This document shows positions 1 through 8,702 of a DNA stretch of 16,780 nucleotides, piece by piece (the stretch's first letter is position 1; the number at the start of each line of letters is the position of its first letter). The notes beneath the pieces are model-generated. The model was not told where the DNA came from, did not search any database, and saw only the letters and a program-made list of their open reading frames with translations. The stretch comes from CAZQMX01 sp964594965. Its GTDB lineage: Bacteria; Patescibacteriota; Minisyncoccia; Portnoybacterales; UBA2143. Location: contig CAZQMX010000011.1 in assembly GCA_964594965.1 (NCBI GenBank), positions 1 through 16,780 of the forward strand, given 5' to 3'. The position numbers and the translations under genes are program-made.

Positions 1-3000
1 ATTTATTTGATGGAGCAACAGAGGTATTTACGGTTTTGGACGGCGGCAATGTCGGGGTGGGGACAACGAGTCCAACAGCAGTTCTCTCAATCCAAGACAA
101 AGCGGGTCAAGACGCCTTCAGAGTAGGTTCAACCACCCCTAGTTTTGTTGTTGACGCAAGCGGGAATGTAGGGATTGGAACAGCGGTGCCATCCACACCT
201 TTATATGTGGATAGTAGCGACAATATTATTGCTGTCTTTAAATCTTCTGATAGTAGGTCAATAATTAAGTTTGAAGACGACGACACGGCAGCATTTGTTG
301 GCGTAGAAAATAGCAAATTGTGGATTGGCGAGCAAGCGGTCACAGGAGAGTTTATCGTTATAGATATGGTGGGTACAAACTTAGGGAGTGTCGGCATTGG
401 GACAACAACACCTGATACTCAATTGGCAATCACAGCTAGCGGGGATGCGGTAGTTCCGCTATCAGTTGTTGGCAACAGCAGTGACCAAACAGGGAATCTA
501 TTGGAAATAGGCGAATATGCCACGGCAACGCCCTCCTTCGTTATCACTTCGGCGGGGAATCTCGGCATCGGCACAACGAGTCCAACAGGCCTATTATCGG
601 TCCACAGTAAATCAGCAGACACAAAACCTCTATTCGTAGTCGCCTCCACAACCCCAGACGGTGTCACAGCCACAACCACCGCCTTTATAATTGATAGTTT
701 GGGGAATGTTGGGATTGGGACTGCGAGTCCTGGGGAATACAAGTTAAAAGTAGAAGGAGGGGATTTGTATATAAGTAGTGGCAGACTGTATCAGTATCGT
801 AACACAGCCAGTGCAAATATTGCTGAATTGAGAAATGCACATACAGATGGAGACGGTGTAAGTATTCTGGCAGCTGATGATAGCAGTCATTATGCTTTAA
901 GTGTCGCTAATAAAGATGGTACTCAGGATCTTCTATATGTTAGAGGAGACGGCAACGTCGGCATAGGAGAAACATCCCCAACAGCGGGACTCCACATAGA
1001 ACCAGCAGATAGTCATGCAGGAGATTTATTCCTAGTCGCAAGTAGCACAACGGATGTATTTGTCATAGACACCAACGGCAACGTTGGTATCGGCACTTCT
1101 TCCCCAGATGCTCTCTTGGACGTCTATCGTTCTTCAGGGGGAACAGAGCTATTATTCGAAGTAGGAACAAGCACAGACCCAGATATATTCGTTGTTAAGA
1201 GTAATGGGAATGTGGGGATTGGAACTGTAAGTCCGGGGGATGAATTAGATATTGGGGGTAATCTACGATTTTCTACTAGCGATGATACTTTGAAGACTGA
1301 CGCAGAATATATTCGTCATGATACTGCCAATAATATTCACATTGATGGTAGAGGAGATATTGTAATTACTATGGACACAAACGAAAATACTGCCACTGGC
1401 GCTGAATTGTCAATTGTCGGACAGGGACATGGAACAGTAGCCCATTTTAGAGAAGATGGTAACGTCGGCATTGGCACTACTTCCCCAAGCGCCATCCTCG
1501 CAGTTACTACCAGCGCCGGTTCTCTGACAGGGGATCAATTCTTGTTCCAAGTATCGACAACTACTGGTTCTACAAGCAGTACTACATTTGCCATAACAGC
1601 AGATGGGAATGTTGGTATTAACACAACGAGCCCAGAATTTAAACTTTCTCTAAGTGATGGATCAATAATTGCCGCAGGAGTCATGGGCGGCGGAGCAACA
1701 CTCTCCACAGCAGGTTTAGGAGCTAGAATGATTTGGTATCTAAAGAGAGGAGCATTTAGAGCTGGATACGTAACGGGGACTGAATGGGATGAGGCAAATA
1801 TTAATAACTATTCTATTGGGATGGGGCTTAACGCAGAGGCAAGTGGTAATGGCGCAATTGCATTAGGGTATACTGTAAGCGCAACAGGTGATCGTTCACG
1901 TTCATACGGAACGCAAGGCGCAGATGCAACTGGTACTTACTCAGCAGCATTTGGATATAACTCAGATGCAACTGGGACTGGCTCAATGGCATTTGGCAAA
2001 GAAGGAATTATAAGCGGAGATTGGGCAGTCGGATTTGGTACAGAATTAGACATATCCGGGGCAAATTCATTTGGTATTAATCTTGATGCTACTACTCGCA
2101 CTCTTTCACAAGCCAATACAATGGCCATACTGGGCGGCAACACAGGCATCGGCACCACCTCTCCCAAAGTTCTGTTGACGGTTGGTTCTTCTACGCCAGG
2201 TACGGTTTCTGGCTATAGAGACACATATTTATCGGGGAAGCTGGAAGTAGATGATATCGTTTATGCTGATAATGGTCTTAGACTACGAGACGGTGCTGAT
2301 TTGAGCATCGGAGGTTCACAAGATGTAGTTATGTACTGGGATGCGACAGGAAATGATTCGTTAAACATAGGTGTGAGTGTTGGCTCTGCAGCTCAATCTG
2401 GACAAATTATAATTTCTGAGCAGGCTTTTGCCTCTGGTTATGATTTTGACCATGCAGTTCAAAATGACCCAACAATTTTCCTGCATTCAGCCACTAGCCC
2501 AGATACAAGCAATGACCAATGGCTAAGCTTTGCACACGACCAAACAGATAGTATTTTTGACACAGGCATGGGTGGATTTGTCTTTAATGCTTCGTCAACC
2601 GACTCGGCAATGGTTATAAAATCAGACGGCAACGTCGGCATCGGGACGGAGAGTCCGGAGAGACTATTACATGTTGCGGGTACTGGTACAATATATTCAG
2701 TGGTTGAAAGCACAAATAGTGGCTATGCGGGCATGCGGGTAAAAAGTGGTGGAAATGAATGGGGATGGAATATGGATAGTAGTGATAATTTTTATGCATA
2801 TGATGGGACTAACCAAGTCGTGTTAATTGATACAGACGGCAATGTCGGCATTGGAACAACGAGTCCGGATGTGTTGTTGCACATCGGAGATAATGTGGCA
2901 GAATATATTTCAGGTTCAGAGGATGTCATGATTTCGGGGTCATTAGAAGTGGACGATGTTCTTTATGCTGATAATTCAATCTGGATACAGGAGGCCTCCA

Positions 3001-5666
3001 ACGACTCCGCTTTGGTGTTTGAAAGCACGAACGGAGCAAAGATTGCAGGTAAGGGTGATATAGACCAATTTATTATTGGAATAGGGACCGATTACGGCAA
3101 ACAACTCGTTTTCGTAGATGCAGCCAATAGGTTGAAAGATCACGACCATGCTGTCCAAACCAATCCAACTCTTTTCATACATTCCGCCCTTGACCCAGAC
3201 ATAGATAACACAGAATGGTTATCAATAACCCATACATCAACATCAACCGAAGCTAATGGAAATGCCTATGCCTTAATCTCAACCGGCTCAACTAACGATT
3301 TAATCCTAAACCCTGGCGGCAATGTCGGCATTGGGACGACAACACCAGATGCCCCTCTTTCAGTCACCGCCAGCGCTGGCTCTGTCACAGGCGATCAATT
3401 CCTATTCCAAGTCGCCTCAACAACGGCGACTTCAATGGATGATGTTTTTGTCGTGACGGCTAATGGAATGGTCGGCATTGGGACGGCGAGTCCATCTGTA
3501 GGGTTAGAATTTGATGGGGCTAATCCAATAATGGAAATTTCTTCAGGCGGCACTGCTCTTGGGAAGCTTGGCAAGGGTTCAGCAATTCTTACTGGAGGTT
3601 CTGCGACTGGGATAGGTCTTAGGTCCGAAGATACATTAGTTCTTTCTTCGGGTTCAAGTGTTGATCTAACAATAGACGGAAACAATATAGGCATCGGTAC
3701 TACCACCCCAGACGCCTCTCTCTCTGTCACCGCCAGCGCTGGTTCTCTAACAGGCGATAATTTCCTCTTCCAAGTAGCCTCAACAACTAATTCTACAATT
3801 AACAATATTTTGATGGTCACAGCAGATGGGAATGTCGGGATTGGAACGGAGAGTCCATCAAGCAAGTTGGTGGTTTCAAGCAGCGGACATACATCAGTAG
3901 ATATAAATGCACCAACTGGGGGTTGGGTTTCTCGTATAAAATTTAGGATAAATGATGCAGATAAATTTCAAATTGATACTAATTCAGGAATAGACTATTT
4001 AAGAGTATATGAATCAGCGACGGGAAAGACGCCTATGGTATGGCAAGAAACTACCGGCAATGTCGGCATTGGGACGACGAGTCCGGCTGGGTTGTTACAC
4101 TTAGGAGAGGCAGCAGGAAACCACCAAGCTAATCCAACATTGGCTTTTGGTGATGGTGACACAGGACTTTTTGAAGAAAGCGATGATGATTTAGTTTTTT
4201 CTATTGCGGGCATAGATAGATTTAGCGTGAAAGCAACTGCCATAGAAAGAGAAATAGGTGGGAGCTTTTCTCTTGTGTTAGAGACTGGTTCTGTAACTAA
4301 TCCAGTTTATACTATTCAAGGTGATAATGATACAGGTATTGGAGGAGATGGGTCTGATGGATTAAGCCTAATTACTGGGGGTAACTCTAGGATGCTTATG
4401 GACAATACTGGCAACATCGGCATTGCCACCACCTCCCCAGACCACGTAGCTCACATAACAGGAGGACTCTGCATCGATGACTCAACAGGCGCCTGCGGAA
4501 CAGACGGCCATTCCTCAGGAAGCGCAACAACAACAGGCTCTCTCTGGGTCAAAGGAGACGCTCGAGTCGTAGGAGCACTAGATTCCTCTGACATCCAATT
4601 CCACAACCTCAGCAACGATATCATCTACACAATAACAGAAGGAGACAGATTAGAACCAGAATACAATCTAACAGGAAATGAATTGGTCTTTAAAAACTCT
4701 TCCAATACGCCATTCTTCATTCTGACTAATGATAAGGTTGCCATCGGAACAACCACCCCAACCAACATCTTAACAATCGGCCAAGGAATGGGTAATCCCA
4801 TCGCAGACGGCTGGTCTGTCTATTCCTCAGAACAATACAAAACAGATATAACCTACTTAGAGGAAGAGGAGTATGAAGACATCTTAGAAGAGATAGGAGA
4901 GATGGATTTGGCTAGATATAGATACAAGGATACAGAAGACATGGAACATGGAACATATAACATGGAACAGGAATCTAAATTAAACCTAGGAGTCATAGCC
5001 GAAGAAGCGCCAACAGAAGTATTATCTGAAGATGGCAAGTCAGTCTCTCTCTATGACTATACAACCTTTGCTCTGGCGGGGGTCAAAGCATTAAAACAGG
5101 AATTAGACCAACTTAAGGAAGAATTAACCATTACAGAAGATCAAGATGGTAATCTCATAGAAAACGACCATATTGAACAATTAAGAAAGAAACTCTCTGA
5201 CCTTAAACTAATCATTGACCATGATGGAACCTTGACGGTTGACAAGTTGAAGGCGGAGGTGGTGGAGGTTAAGGTTGGTATTACTATCTATGACGAAGAA
5301 ACTAATCAACCCTATTGTATTAAAGTCAGAAACGGAACTATGGTTAATATTGCCGGGGCCTGCAATAGTGAAGCAACAGAGCAGGAACAGGAGCAGAAGG
5401 AGGCGGAAGTGATTATTATAGACGCAACCGAGGAAGAAACCCCGAACACTTCCGATGACATTATATCGGAAGAAACGGGGCAGGCAGCCAGTTCAACAGA
5501 GGAGATAATAGAGGAAACTGCGACCAGCACAGAAGAGATTATAGAAGAAGTTGTCATAGAGGAAGAACCAGAAGAAACCGCAGTTGAAGATTCAGATACT
5601 TCTGATTCGGTTGGTGATAATACTGCCAGCACGACGGAAGAAACCCTCTTATCAGTGACGGAATAA
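1..5666 (+). CDS. Giant repeat-rich surface protein with C-terminal peptidase S74 (endosialidase-type) chaperone domain; 5' end lies outside the window
   Basis: The reading frame is open from the first codon (positions 3-5) and matches the repeat pattern before the first TTG at 36, so this is the C-terminal part of a larger protein. About 20 copies of a GNVGIGTTSP-type motif are spread over the frame up to about 4750, usually preceded by a hydrophobic beta-like strand (F.V.ADGNVGIG). This suggests a trimeric beta-fibre. Residues about 590-687 (counted from 36) carry SGNGAIALG/ATGTYSAAFG-type repeats like the YadA/Hia head. The S74 domain starts near residue 1597: SSEQYKTDI keeps the Ser-x4-Lys spacing of the self-cleaving dyad (Ser1597/Lys1602) and is followed by YRYK, LGVIAEEAP and a helical stretch. 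Known S74 domains help trimer folding and then cut themselves off. About 230 extra residues follow, with two Cys and a strongly Glu/Thr/Ser-rich acidic tail. No phage genes are nearby, so a cell-surface adhesin is more likely than a prophage tail fibre. Ligand unknown. Confidence 0.85.
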   Translation, partial: LFDGATEVFTVLDGGNVGVGTTSPTAVLSIQDKAGQDAFRVGSTTPSFVVDASGNVGIGTAVPSTPLYVDSSDNIIAVFKSSDSRSIIKFEDDDTAAFVGVENSKLWIGEQAVTGEFIVIDMVGTNLGSVGIGTTTPDTQLAITASGDAVVPLSVVGNSSDQTGNLLEIGEYATATPSFVITSAGNLGIGTTSPTGLLSVHSKSADTKPLFVVASTTPDGVTATTTAFIIDSLGNVGIGTASPGEYKLKVEGGDLYISSGRLYQYRNTASANIAELRNAHTDGDGVSILAADDSSHYALSVANKDGTQDLLYVRGDGNVGIGETSPTAGLHIEPADSHAGDLFLVASSTTDVFVIDTNGNVGIGTSSPDALLDVYRSSGGTELLFEVGTSTDPDIFVVKSNGNVGIGTVSPGDELDIGGNLRFSTSDDTLKTDAEYIRHDTANNIHIDGRGDIVITMDTNENTATGAELSIVGQGHGTVAHFREDGNVGIGTTSPSAILAVTTSAGSLTGDQFLFQVSTTTGSTSSTTFAITADGNVGINTTSPEFKLSLSDGSIIAAGVMGGGATLSTAGLGARMIWYLKRGAFRAGYVTGTEWDEANINNYSIGMGLNAEASGNGAIALGYTVSATGDRSRSYGTQGADATGTYSAAFGYNSDATGTGSMAFGKEGIISGDWAVGFGTELDISGANSFGINLDATTRTLSQANTMAILGGNTGIGTTSPKVLLTVGSSTPGTVSGYRDTYLSGKLEVDDIVYADNGLRLRDGADLSIGGSQDVVMYWDATGNDSLNIGVSVGSAAQSGQIIISEQAFASGYDFDHAVQNDPTIFLHSATSPDTSNDQWLSFAHDQTDSIFDTGMGGFVFNASSTDSAMVIKSDGNVGIGTESPERLLHVAGTGTIYSVVESTNSGYAGMRVKSGGNEWGWNMDSSDNFYAYDGTNQVVLIDTDGNVGIGTTSPDVLLHIGDNVAEYISGSEDVMISGSLEVDDVLYADNSIWIQEASNDSALVFESTNGAKIAGKGDIDQFIIGIGTDYGKQLVFVDAANRLKDHDHAVQTNPTLFIHSALDPDIDNTEWLSITHTSTSTEANGNAYALISTGSTNDLILNPGGNVGIGTTTPDAPLSVTASAGSVTGDQFLFQVASTTATSMDDVFVVTANGMVGIGTASPSVGLEFDGANPIMEISSGGTALGKLGKGSAILTGGSATGIGLRSEDTLVLSSGSSVDLTIDGNNIGIGTTTPDASLSVTASAGSLTGDNFLFQVASTTNSTINNILMVTADGNVGIGTESPSSKLVVSSSGHTSVDINAPTGGWVSRIKFRINDADKFQIDTNSGIDYLRVYESATGKTPMVWQETTGNVGIGTTSPAGLLHLGEAAGNHQANPTLAFGDGDTGLFEESDDDLVFSIAGIDRFSVKATAIEREIGGSFSLVLETGSVTNPVYTIQGDNDTGIGGDGSDGLSLITGGNSRMLMDNTGNIGIATTSPDHVAHITGGLCIDDSTGACGTDGHSSGSATTTGSLWVKGDARVVGALDSSDIQFHNLSNDIIYTITEGDRLEPEYNLTGNELVFKNSSNTPFFILTNDKVAIGTTTPTNILTIGQGMGNPIADGWSVYSSEQYKTDITYLEEEEYEDILEEIGEMDLARYRYKDTEDMEHGTYNMEQESKLNLGVIAEEAPTEVLSEDGKSVSLYDYTTFALAGVKALKQELDQLKEELTITEDQDGNLIENDHIEQLRKKLSDLKLIIDHDGTLTVDKLKAEVVEVKVGITIYDEETNQPYCIKVRNGTMVNIAGACNSEATEQEQEQKEAEVIIIDATEEETPNTSDDIISEETGQAASSTEEIIEETATSTEEIIEEVVIEEEPEETAVEDSDTSDSVGDNTASTTEETLLSVTE
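4939..4966 (+). repeat. Heptanucleotide tandem repeat (ACATGGA x4) inside the S74 domain
   Basis: Four consecutive 7-bp units, ACATGGA, ACATGGA, ACATATA and ACATGGA, lie in the giant gene. They encode the MEHGTYNMEQ-like insertion between the YRYK and LGVIAEEAP motifs of the S74 domain. The unit length is not a multiple of three, so gain or loss of one unit would shift the frame. Confidence 0.75.
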
Positions 5667-5668
5667 TT

Positions 5669-6622
5669 ATGGAAAATAATGTAGTTTATAAAGATGACAA
5701 AGAATATCCTAAGTTATTGAAAGGAACCAAAGGACAAGCGCCGAAACAACTTTACTACAAGGGCAAATATGATAAAAATATTTTCCAAAATTGTCTGGCG
5801 GTTGTGGGGAGTAGGCGATTGACTAGTTATGGCAAGGAGGCGGCCGAGAGAATTGTCGGAGAAATCGCCATGAACGGAATTACTATTGTTTCTGGGTTTA
5901 TGTATGGCGGGGACGCTGTTGCTCATAGCGCGGCAATAAGGGTTGGCGGCAGAACAATCGCGGTTATGCCCTGCGGAGTTGACCGAATTAATCCGGAATA
6001 CCAAAAAGCTCTTTACAATGAAATACTGGAGAATAAGGGGCTGATTATTTCTGAATATAAGGGTAATATGCAGCCGTTTTTATGGACATATCCGCAGAGA
6101 AACCGGATTGTCGCCGGATTGTCTCAAGCGGTCCTGGTTCTAGAAGCCGGAGAAAAAAGCGGCAGTTTAATTACCGCTAATCTGGCTAAAAAGTTTGGGC
6201 GAAAGGTTTTTGCTCTACCCGGGCCAATTGGCAGTAAGTTATCAGAAGGAACTAATTGGTTAATCAAAGAAGGGGCGGAAATGGTTTTGAGCTCGGAAGA
6301 TATTTTGAAGTATTTTGACTCTGGTGCTTCGAAAGATGTTCGACACTCGGTGTCGAACGTTTCTTCTCGTCATTCTGAGCCGAAGGCGAAGAATCTGTCC
6401 ACCAGATCCTTCGCTAACGCTCAGGATGACAAAGGGAAAAGTCAGGATAACAAAGGGATAGAACAAAAGATTTTAGAAGAACTGGAAATAGAGCCGCTCG
6501 GGATAGACGAGATGGCGAGGAAAATGAGCGTTTCAGCGGCGGAATTGGGAGTTAAGTTGAGTATAATGGAAATTAGCGGTCAGATAAAACGGGTCGGGGA
6601 TAAATATGGTGTTAAGAAATAA
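5669..6622 (+). CDS. dprA: DNA-processing protein DprA, with an in-frame repeat-derived insertion
   Basis: DprA binds incoming single-stranded DNA in the cytoplasm and loads RecA onto it during natural transformation. The Rossmann-like core is recognisable: VVGSRR (45-50), SGFMYGGDAVAH (75-86, replacing the usual SG.A.GID..AH), YPQRNRIVAGLS (141-152), SGSLITA (164-170) and EGTNWLIKEGA (193-203). A C-terminal winged-helix region (about 264-317) follows. The N-terminal SAM-like domain of longer DprA proteins is mostly absent. Residues about 219-262 are low-complexity and are encoded by two palindromic repeats (6338-6358 and 6369-6430), so the linker between core and winged helix is repeat-derived. 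The gene starts 2 bp after the giant surface-protein stop, implying co-transcription. The ATG at 5669 was chosen because the conserved region begins soon after it and it abuts the upstream stop. Confidence 0.9.
   Translation: MENNVVYKDDKEYPKLLKGTKGQAPKQLYYKGKYDKNIFQNCLAVVGSRRLTSYGKEAAERIVGEIAMNGITIVSGFMYGGDAVAHSAAIRVGGRTIAVMPCGVDRINPEYQKALYNEILENKGLIISEYKGNMQPFLWTYPQRNRIVAGLSQAVLVLEAGEKSGSLITANLAKKFGRKVFALPGPIGSKLSEGTNWLIKEGAEMVLSSEDILKYFDSGASKDVRHSVSNVSSRHSEPKAKNLSTRSFANAQDDKGKSQDNKGIEQKILEELEIEPLGIDEMARKMSVSAAELGVKLSIMEISGQIKRVGDKYGVKK
6338..6358. repeat. Perfect hairpin repeat inside dprA
   Basis: GTTCGACAC and GTGTCGAAC form a perfect 9-bp stem with a 3-nt TCG loop, within the low-complexity insertion of dprA. 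Together with the larger palindrome just downstream it explains the extra residues. Confidence 0.8.
6369..6430. repeat. Short interspersed palindromic repeat inside dprA
   Basis: Outer arms GTCATTCTGAGC (6369-6380) and GCTCAGGATGAC (6419-6430) are inverted repeats with one wobble. Inner arms CGAAGAATCTG and CAGATCCTTCG pair with one mismatch. The same sequence family occurs at 14686-14722 and 15015-15102. It is translated in frame as part of DprA. A 15-bp near-duplicate (6422-6436 and 6443-6457) follows at a 21-bp period. Confidence 0.85.
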
Positions 6623-6636
6623 TTTCTAATTTTTTT

Positions 6637-7059
6637 ATGAATTTATATCAAAGCGGTAAAAATAAATTATCAGGAACAAGATATGCTGAAATCAGAAATC
6701 AGGCTTTATCTATTTTTAGTCGAATTAAAAAGAGAACCAAAAGAAGACCATATGTTCGTTCAGTGTATTTCAGAAAACAAAAAATATTCTTTGACTATTT
6801 TTGGCCACATTTATACCAGAAACACCACAAAGAAAGATTAAAAAGATTACGGTATTTTGAAGCAGCCGTTGACTTAATAAGAAATTCTAGAACAGGGCCG
6901 ACCTCCGGACAAAATCCTAATAAAAAATCAGAAATCCTTCATCGATTTGAGGGATTAACCAAAGATAAAGAGCAGTTTTCCGTTCAAATAAAAGAGGATT
7001 TAAGGACGGATAAAAAATATTTTATGTCTTGCTTTCCTTCAAGGGGCAAGAATAAATAA
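6637..7059 (+). CDS. Uncharacterised 140-residue basic protein
   Basis: I do not recognise a named family with certainty. The protein has a basic N-terminal half (RIKKRTKRRPYVR at about 28-40; KHHKERLKRLRYFEAAVDLIRN at about 62-83). Its C-terminal half reads as an alpha+beta domain with EILHRFEGLTKDKEQFSVQIKED followed by KKYFMSCFP. The pattern of an H.F.G.T motif, F.VQI.E and a final KKYFMS.FP resembles multi-copy proteins I recall from other CPR genomes. It is loosely reminiscent of small BECR-fold (RelE/EndoU-like) nucleases, but this is a weak, unproven resemblance. It starts 14 bp after dprA without a visible ribosome-binding site and is followed at once by a hairpin (7061-7104). Confidence 0.7.
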   Translation: MNLYQSGKNKLSGTRYAEIRNQALSIFSRIKKRTKRRPYVRSVYFRKQKIFFDYFWPHLYQKHHKERLKRLRYFEAAVDLIRNSRTGPTSGQNPNKKSEILHRFEGLTKDKEQFSVQIKEDLRTDKKYFMSCFPSRGKNK

Positions 7060-7060
7060 A

Positions 7061-7104
7061 AAATCCCCGCCAAGTGGGAGTGTAAAAACTCCGGCTGAGG
7101 ATTT
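7061..7104 (+). terminator. Stem-loop after the 140-residue gene; possible terminator or structured RNA
   Basis: AAATCC (7061-7066) pairs with GGATTT (7099-7104), GCC (7069-7071) with GGC (7093-7095), and GGAGT (7077-7081) with ACTCC (7088-7092). The helix has an internal loop and a 5-nt bulge. It begins just past the stop codon at 7059. The following sequence has only a weak T-run, so a plain Rho-independent terminator is uncertain; an RNA element is possible. Confidence 0.4.
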
Positions 7105-7131
7105 ACTGAAAGTATAACAAACTGAGTAATT

Positions 7132-7161
7132 TTGTCAAGTAATTTATGGGGATAATAATTT
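7132..7161 (+). promoter_or_regulatory. Possible promoter upstream of comM
   Basis: TTGTCA (7132-7137) resembles a -35 box, and A/T-rich hexamers such as TAATAA (7153-7158) or TAATTT (7156-7161) lie 15 to 18 bp away. A TATAAT at 7168-7173 touches the comM start codon and is too close to serve as its -10. The assignment is tentative. Confidence 0.25.
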
Positions 7162-7173
7162 ATATCATATAAT

Positions 7174-8691
7174 ATGTTTTCAAAGATTAATTCGGCGCTT
7201 AATTTGGGACTGGAAACAAAGCTGGTTGATGTTGAAATTAATGTCGCTTCGCGGGGATTGCCGGGATTTGAAATCGTCGGATTGCCGTCTAAGGCGGTCG
7301 GCGAAAGCCGGGAAAGAGTCAAAACCGCTATTCTTAATTCCGGCATGGACTTTCCCAACAAAAAGATTATGGTTAATCTGGCGCCGGCTGACATTCCTAA
7401 AGAGGGTTCTTTTTATGATTTGCCCATTGCGGTCGGGATTTTATCTTCGGCGGTTGAGTTTGAAATTCCAGAAAAGTCATTGTTTTTTGGCGAGCTTTCT
7501 TTTGATGGAACTTTGCGTCATTCAAAAGGAGCGTTTCTTTTGGCTCTATTCGCCAAAGAACAAGGCTATAAAAATATTTTTTTGCCCAAGGACTCAGCTA
7601 ACGAAGCAGCGATTTTTAGAGGAATAAATGTTTATCCAGTTGAACGACTTTCTCAATTAATGGCTCATTTATTGAAGCGGCAGAAAATGGAAAAATTAAA
7701 ATATCGGGTCCCTGAGGAACAAGAAGAAATTTCCGATTTTGACATGGCCGAAGTTCTGGGCCAGGAGCAAGCTAAGAGGGCAATGGAAATTGCCGCTGCC
7801 GGCGGGCATAATATTATCATTGTTGGCAGCCCGGGAGCGGGTAAAACCATGCTCGCCCGGGCTTTGGCTGGAATTTTGCCGCCGCTTCAGGAAAAAGAGT
7901 CCTTGGAAGTAACCAGAATTTATTCGGCCAGCGGCAATATTCTACCGGGCGGTTCGATTATTAGAAGGAGGCCTTTTCGCTCTCCTCATCATTCGACTTC
8001 AATCGCCGGGTTGGTTGGCGGAGGAAGAAATATTGAACCAGGAGAAATCAGTTTGGCCCACCGGGGAGTTTTGTTTTTAGACGAATTCAATGAATTTTCC
8101 CGTTCGGCGCTAGAATCTCTTCGTCAGCCGCTTGAGGACGGCTCGGTGACAATATCGCGAGCGATTGGCCGGGTTAGATATCCGGCCCGGTTTATTCTGG
8201 CGGCTTCGGCTAATCCTTGCGCCTGCGGATATTTGAATCATCCCAAAAAAGAGTGCCTTTGCGGACCGAGAGAAATTGCCCGCTATCGGAAGAAAATTTC
8301 CGGGCCGATACTAGACCGGATTGATCTTCAGATTGAGGCGCCGGCGGTTGATATAGATGAGCTTAAGACAAATAAACAAGCGGCTAAATTCCTGGAAAAG
8401 TCGGATTTAATTAGAAAAAAGGTTATTTTAACCAGGAAAATTCAGGAAAAAAGGTTTAGAAAGGAGAATATTTTTACCAATGCCGAGATGAAAAACAAGG
8501 AAATTAAAAAGTATTGTCCTTTATCAAGAGAGGTTGAAGGAATTCTTGTCCAGGCGGCCAAATCACTTCAGTTGTCAGCCCGTTCTTATTACAAATTAAT
8601 TAAGATTGCCCGGACTATTGCCGATTTGGCCAGTTCGGAGAACATAGAAATCGTTCATATGGCTGAGGCGCTTCAATACCGGAACAAATAA
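7174..8691 (+). CDS. comM: ComM/YifB-type Mg-chelatase-like AAA+ ATPase
   Basis: ComM is a hexameric helicase that promotes branch migration of recombining DNA during natural transformation. The 505-residue length is normal for the family. Residues 1 to about 165 form the N-terminal Lon-protease-like S5-fold domain (GLPGFEIVGLP at 28-38; MVNLAPADIPKEG at 66-78). Residues about 190-395 are the AAA+ domain, with Walker A GSPGAGKT (218-225), Walker B VLFLDEF (299-305) and a zinc-binding-like insertion with Cys349, Cys351, Cys361 and Cys363 (NPCACG...C.CG). SGPILDRIDL is at 376-385. The C-terminal Mg-chelatase lid (about 405-505) ends with ARSYYKLIKIARTIADL. The start gives the canonical N-terminus. 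It lies between dprA and recA, fitting a recombination role. Nothing looks truncated. Confidence 0.93.
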   Translation: MFSKINSALNLGLETKLVDVEINVASRGLPGFEIVGLPSKAVGESRERVKTAILNSGMDFPNKKIMVNLAPADIPKEGSFYDLPIAVGILSSAVEFEIPEKSLFFGELSFDGTLRHSKGAFLLALFAKEQGYKNIFLPKDSANEAAIFRGINVYPVERLSQLMAHLLKRQKMEKLKYRVPEEQEEISDFDMAEVLGQEQAKRAMEIAAAGGHNIIIVGSPGAGKTMLARALAGILPPLQEKESLEVTRIYSASGNILPGGSIIRRRPFRSPHHSTSIAGLVGGGRNIEPGEISLAHRGVLFLDEFNEFSRSALESLRQPLEDGSVTISRAIGRVRYPARFILAASANPCACGYLNHPKKECLCGPREIARYRKKISGPILDRIDLQIEAPAVDIDELKTNKQAAKFLEKSDLIRKKVILTRKIQEKRFRKENIFTNAEMKNKEIKKYCPLSREVEGILVQAAKSLQLSARSYYKLIKIARTIADLASSENIEIVHMAEALQYRNK

Positions 8692-8702
8692 TTTTGAATA
8701 AA

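Noticed and set aside
1..4760. Regularly spaced repeats that could suggest a CRISPR array or DNA satellite
   Set aside because: The repeats are coding (GNVGIG motifs), vary at synonymous positions and have irregular spacing, so they are protein repeats.
107..5632. Several minus-strand open frames opposite the giant gene
   Set aside because: They mirror the repeated motif (VPIPTFP-like strings) and have no independent start signals or domain patterns.
1..5666. Prophage tail fibre as the identity of the giant S74 protein
   Set aside because: No phage structural, lysis or integrase genes are nearby; the gene continues directly into dprA among housekeeping genes.
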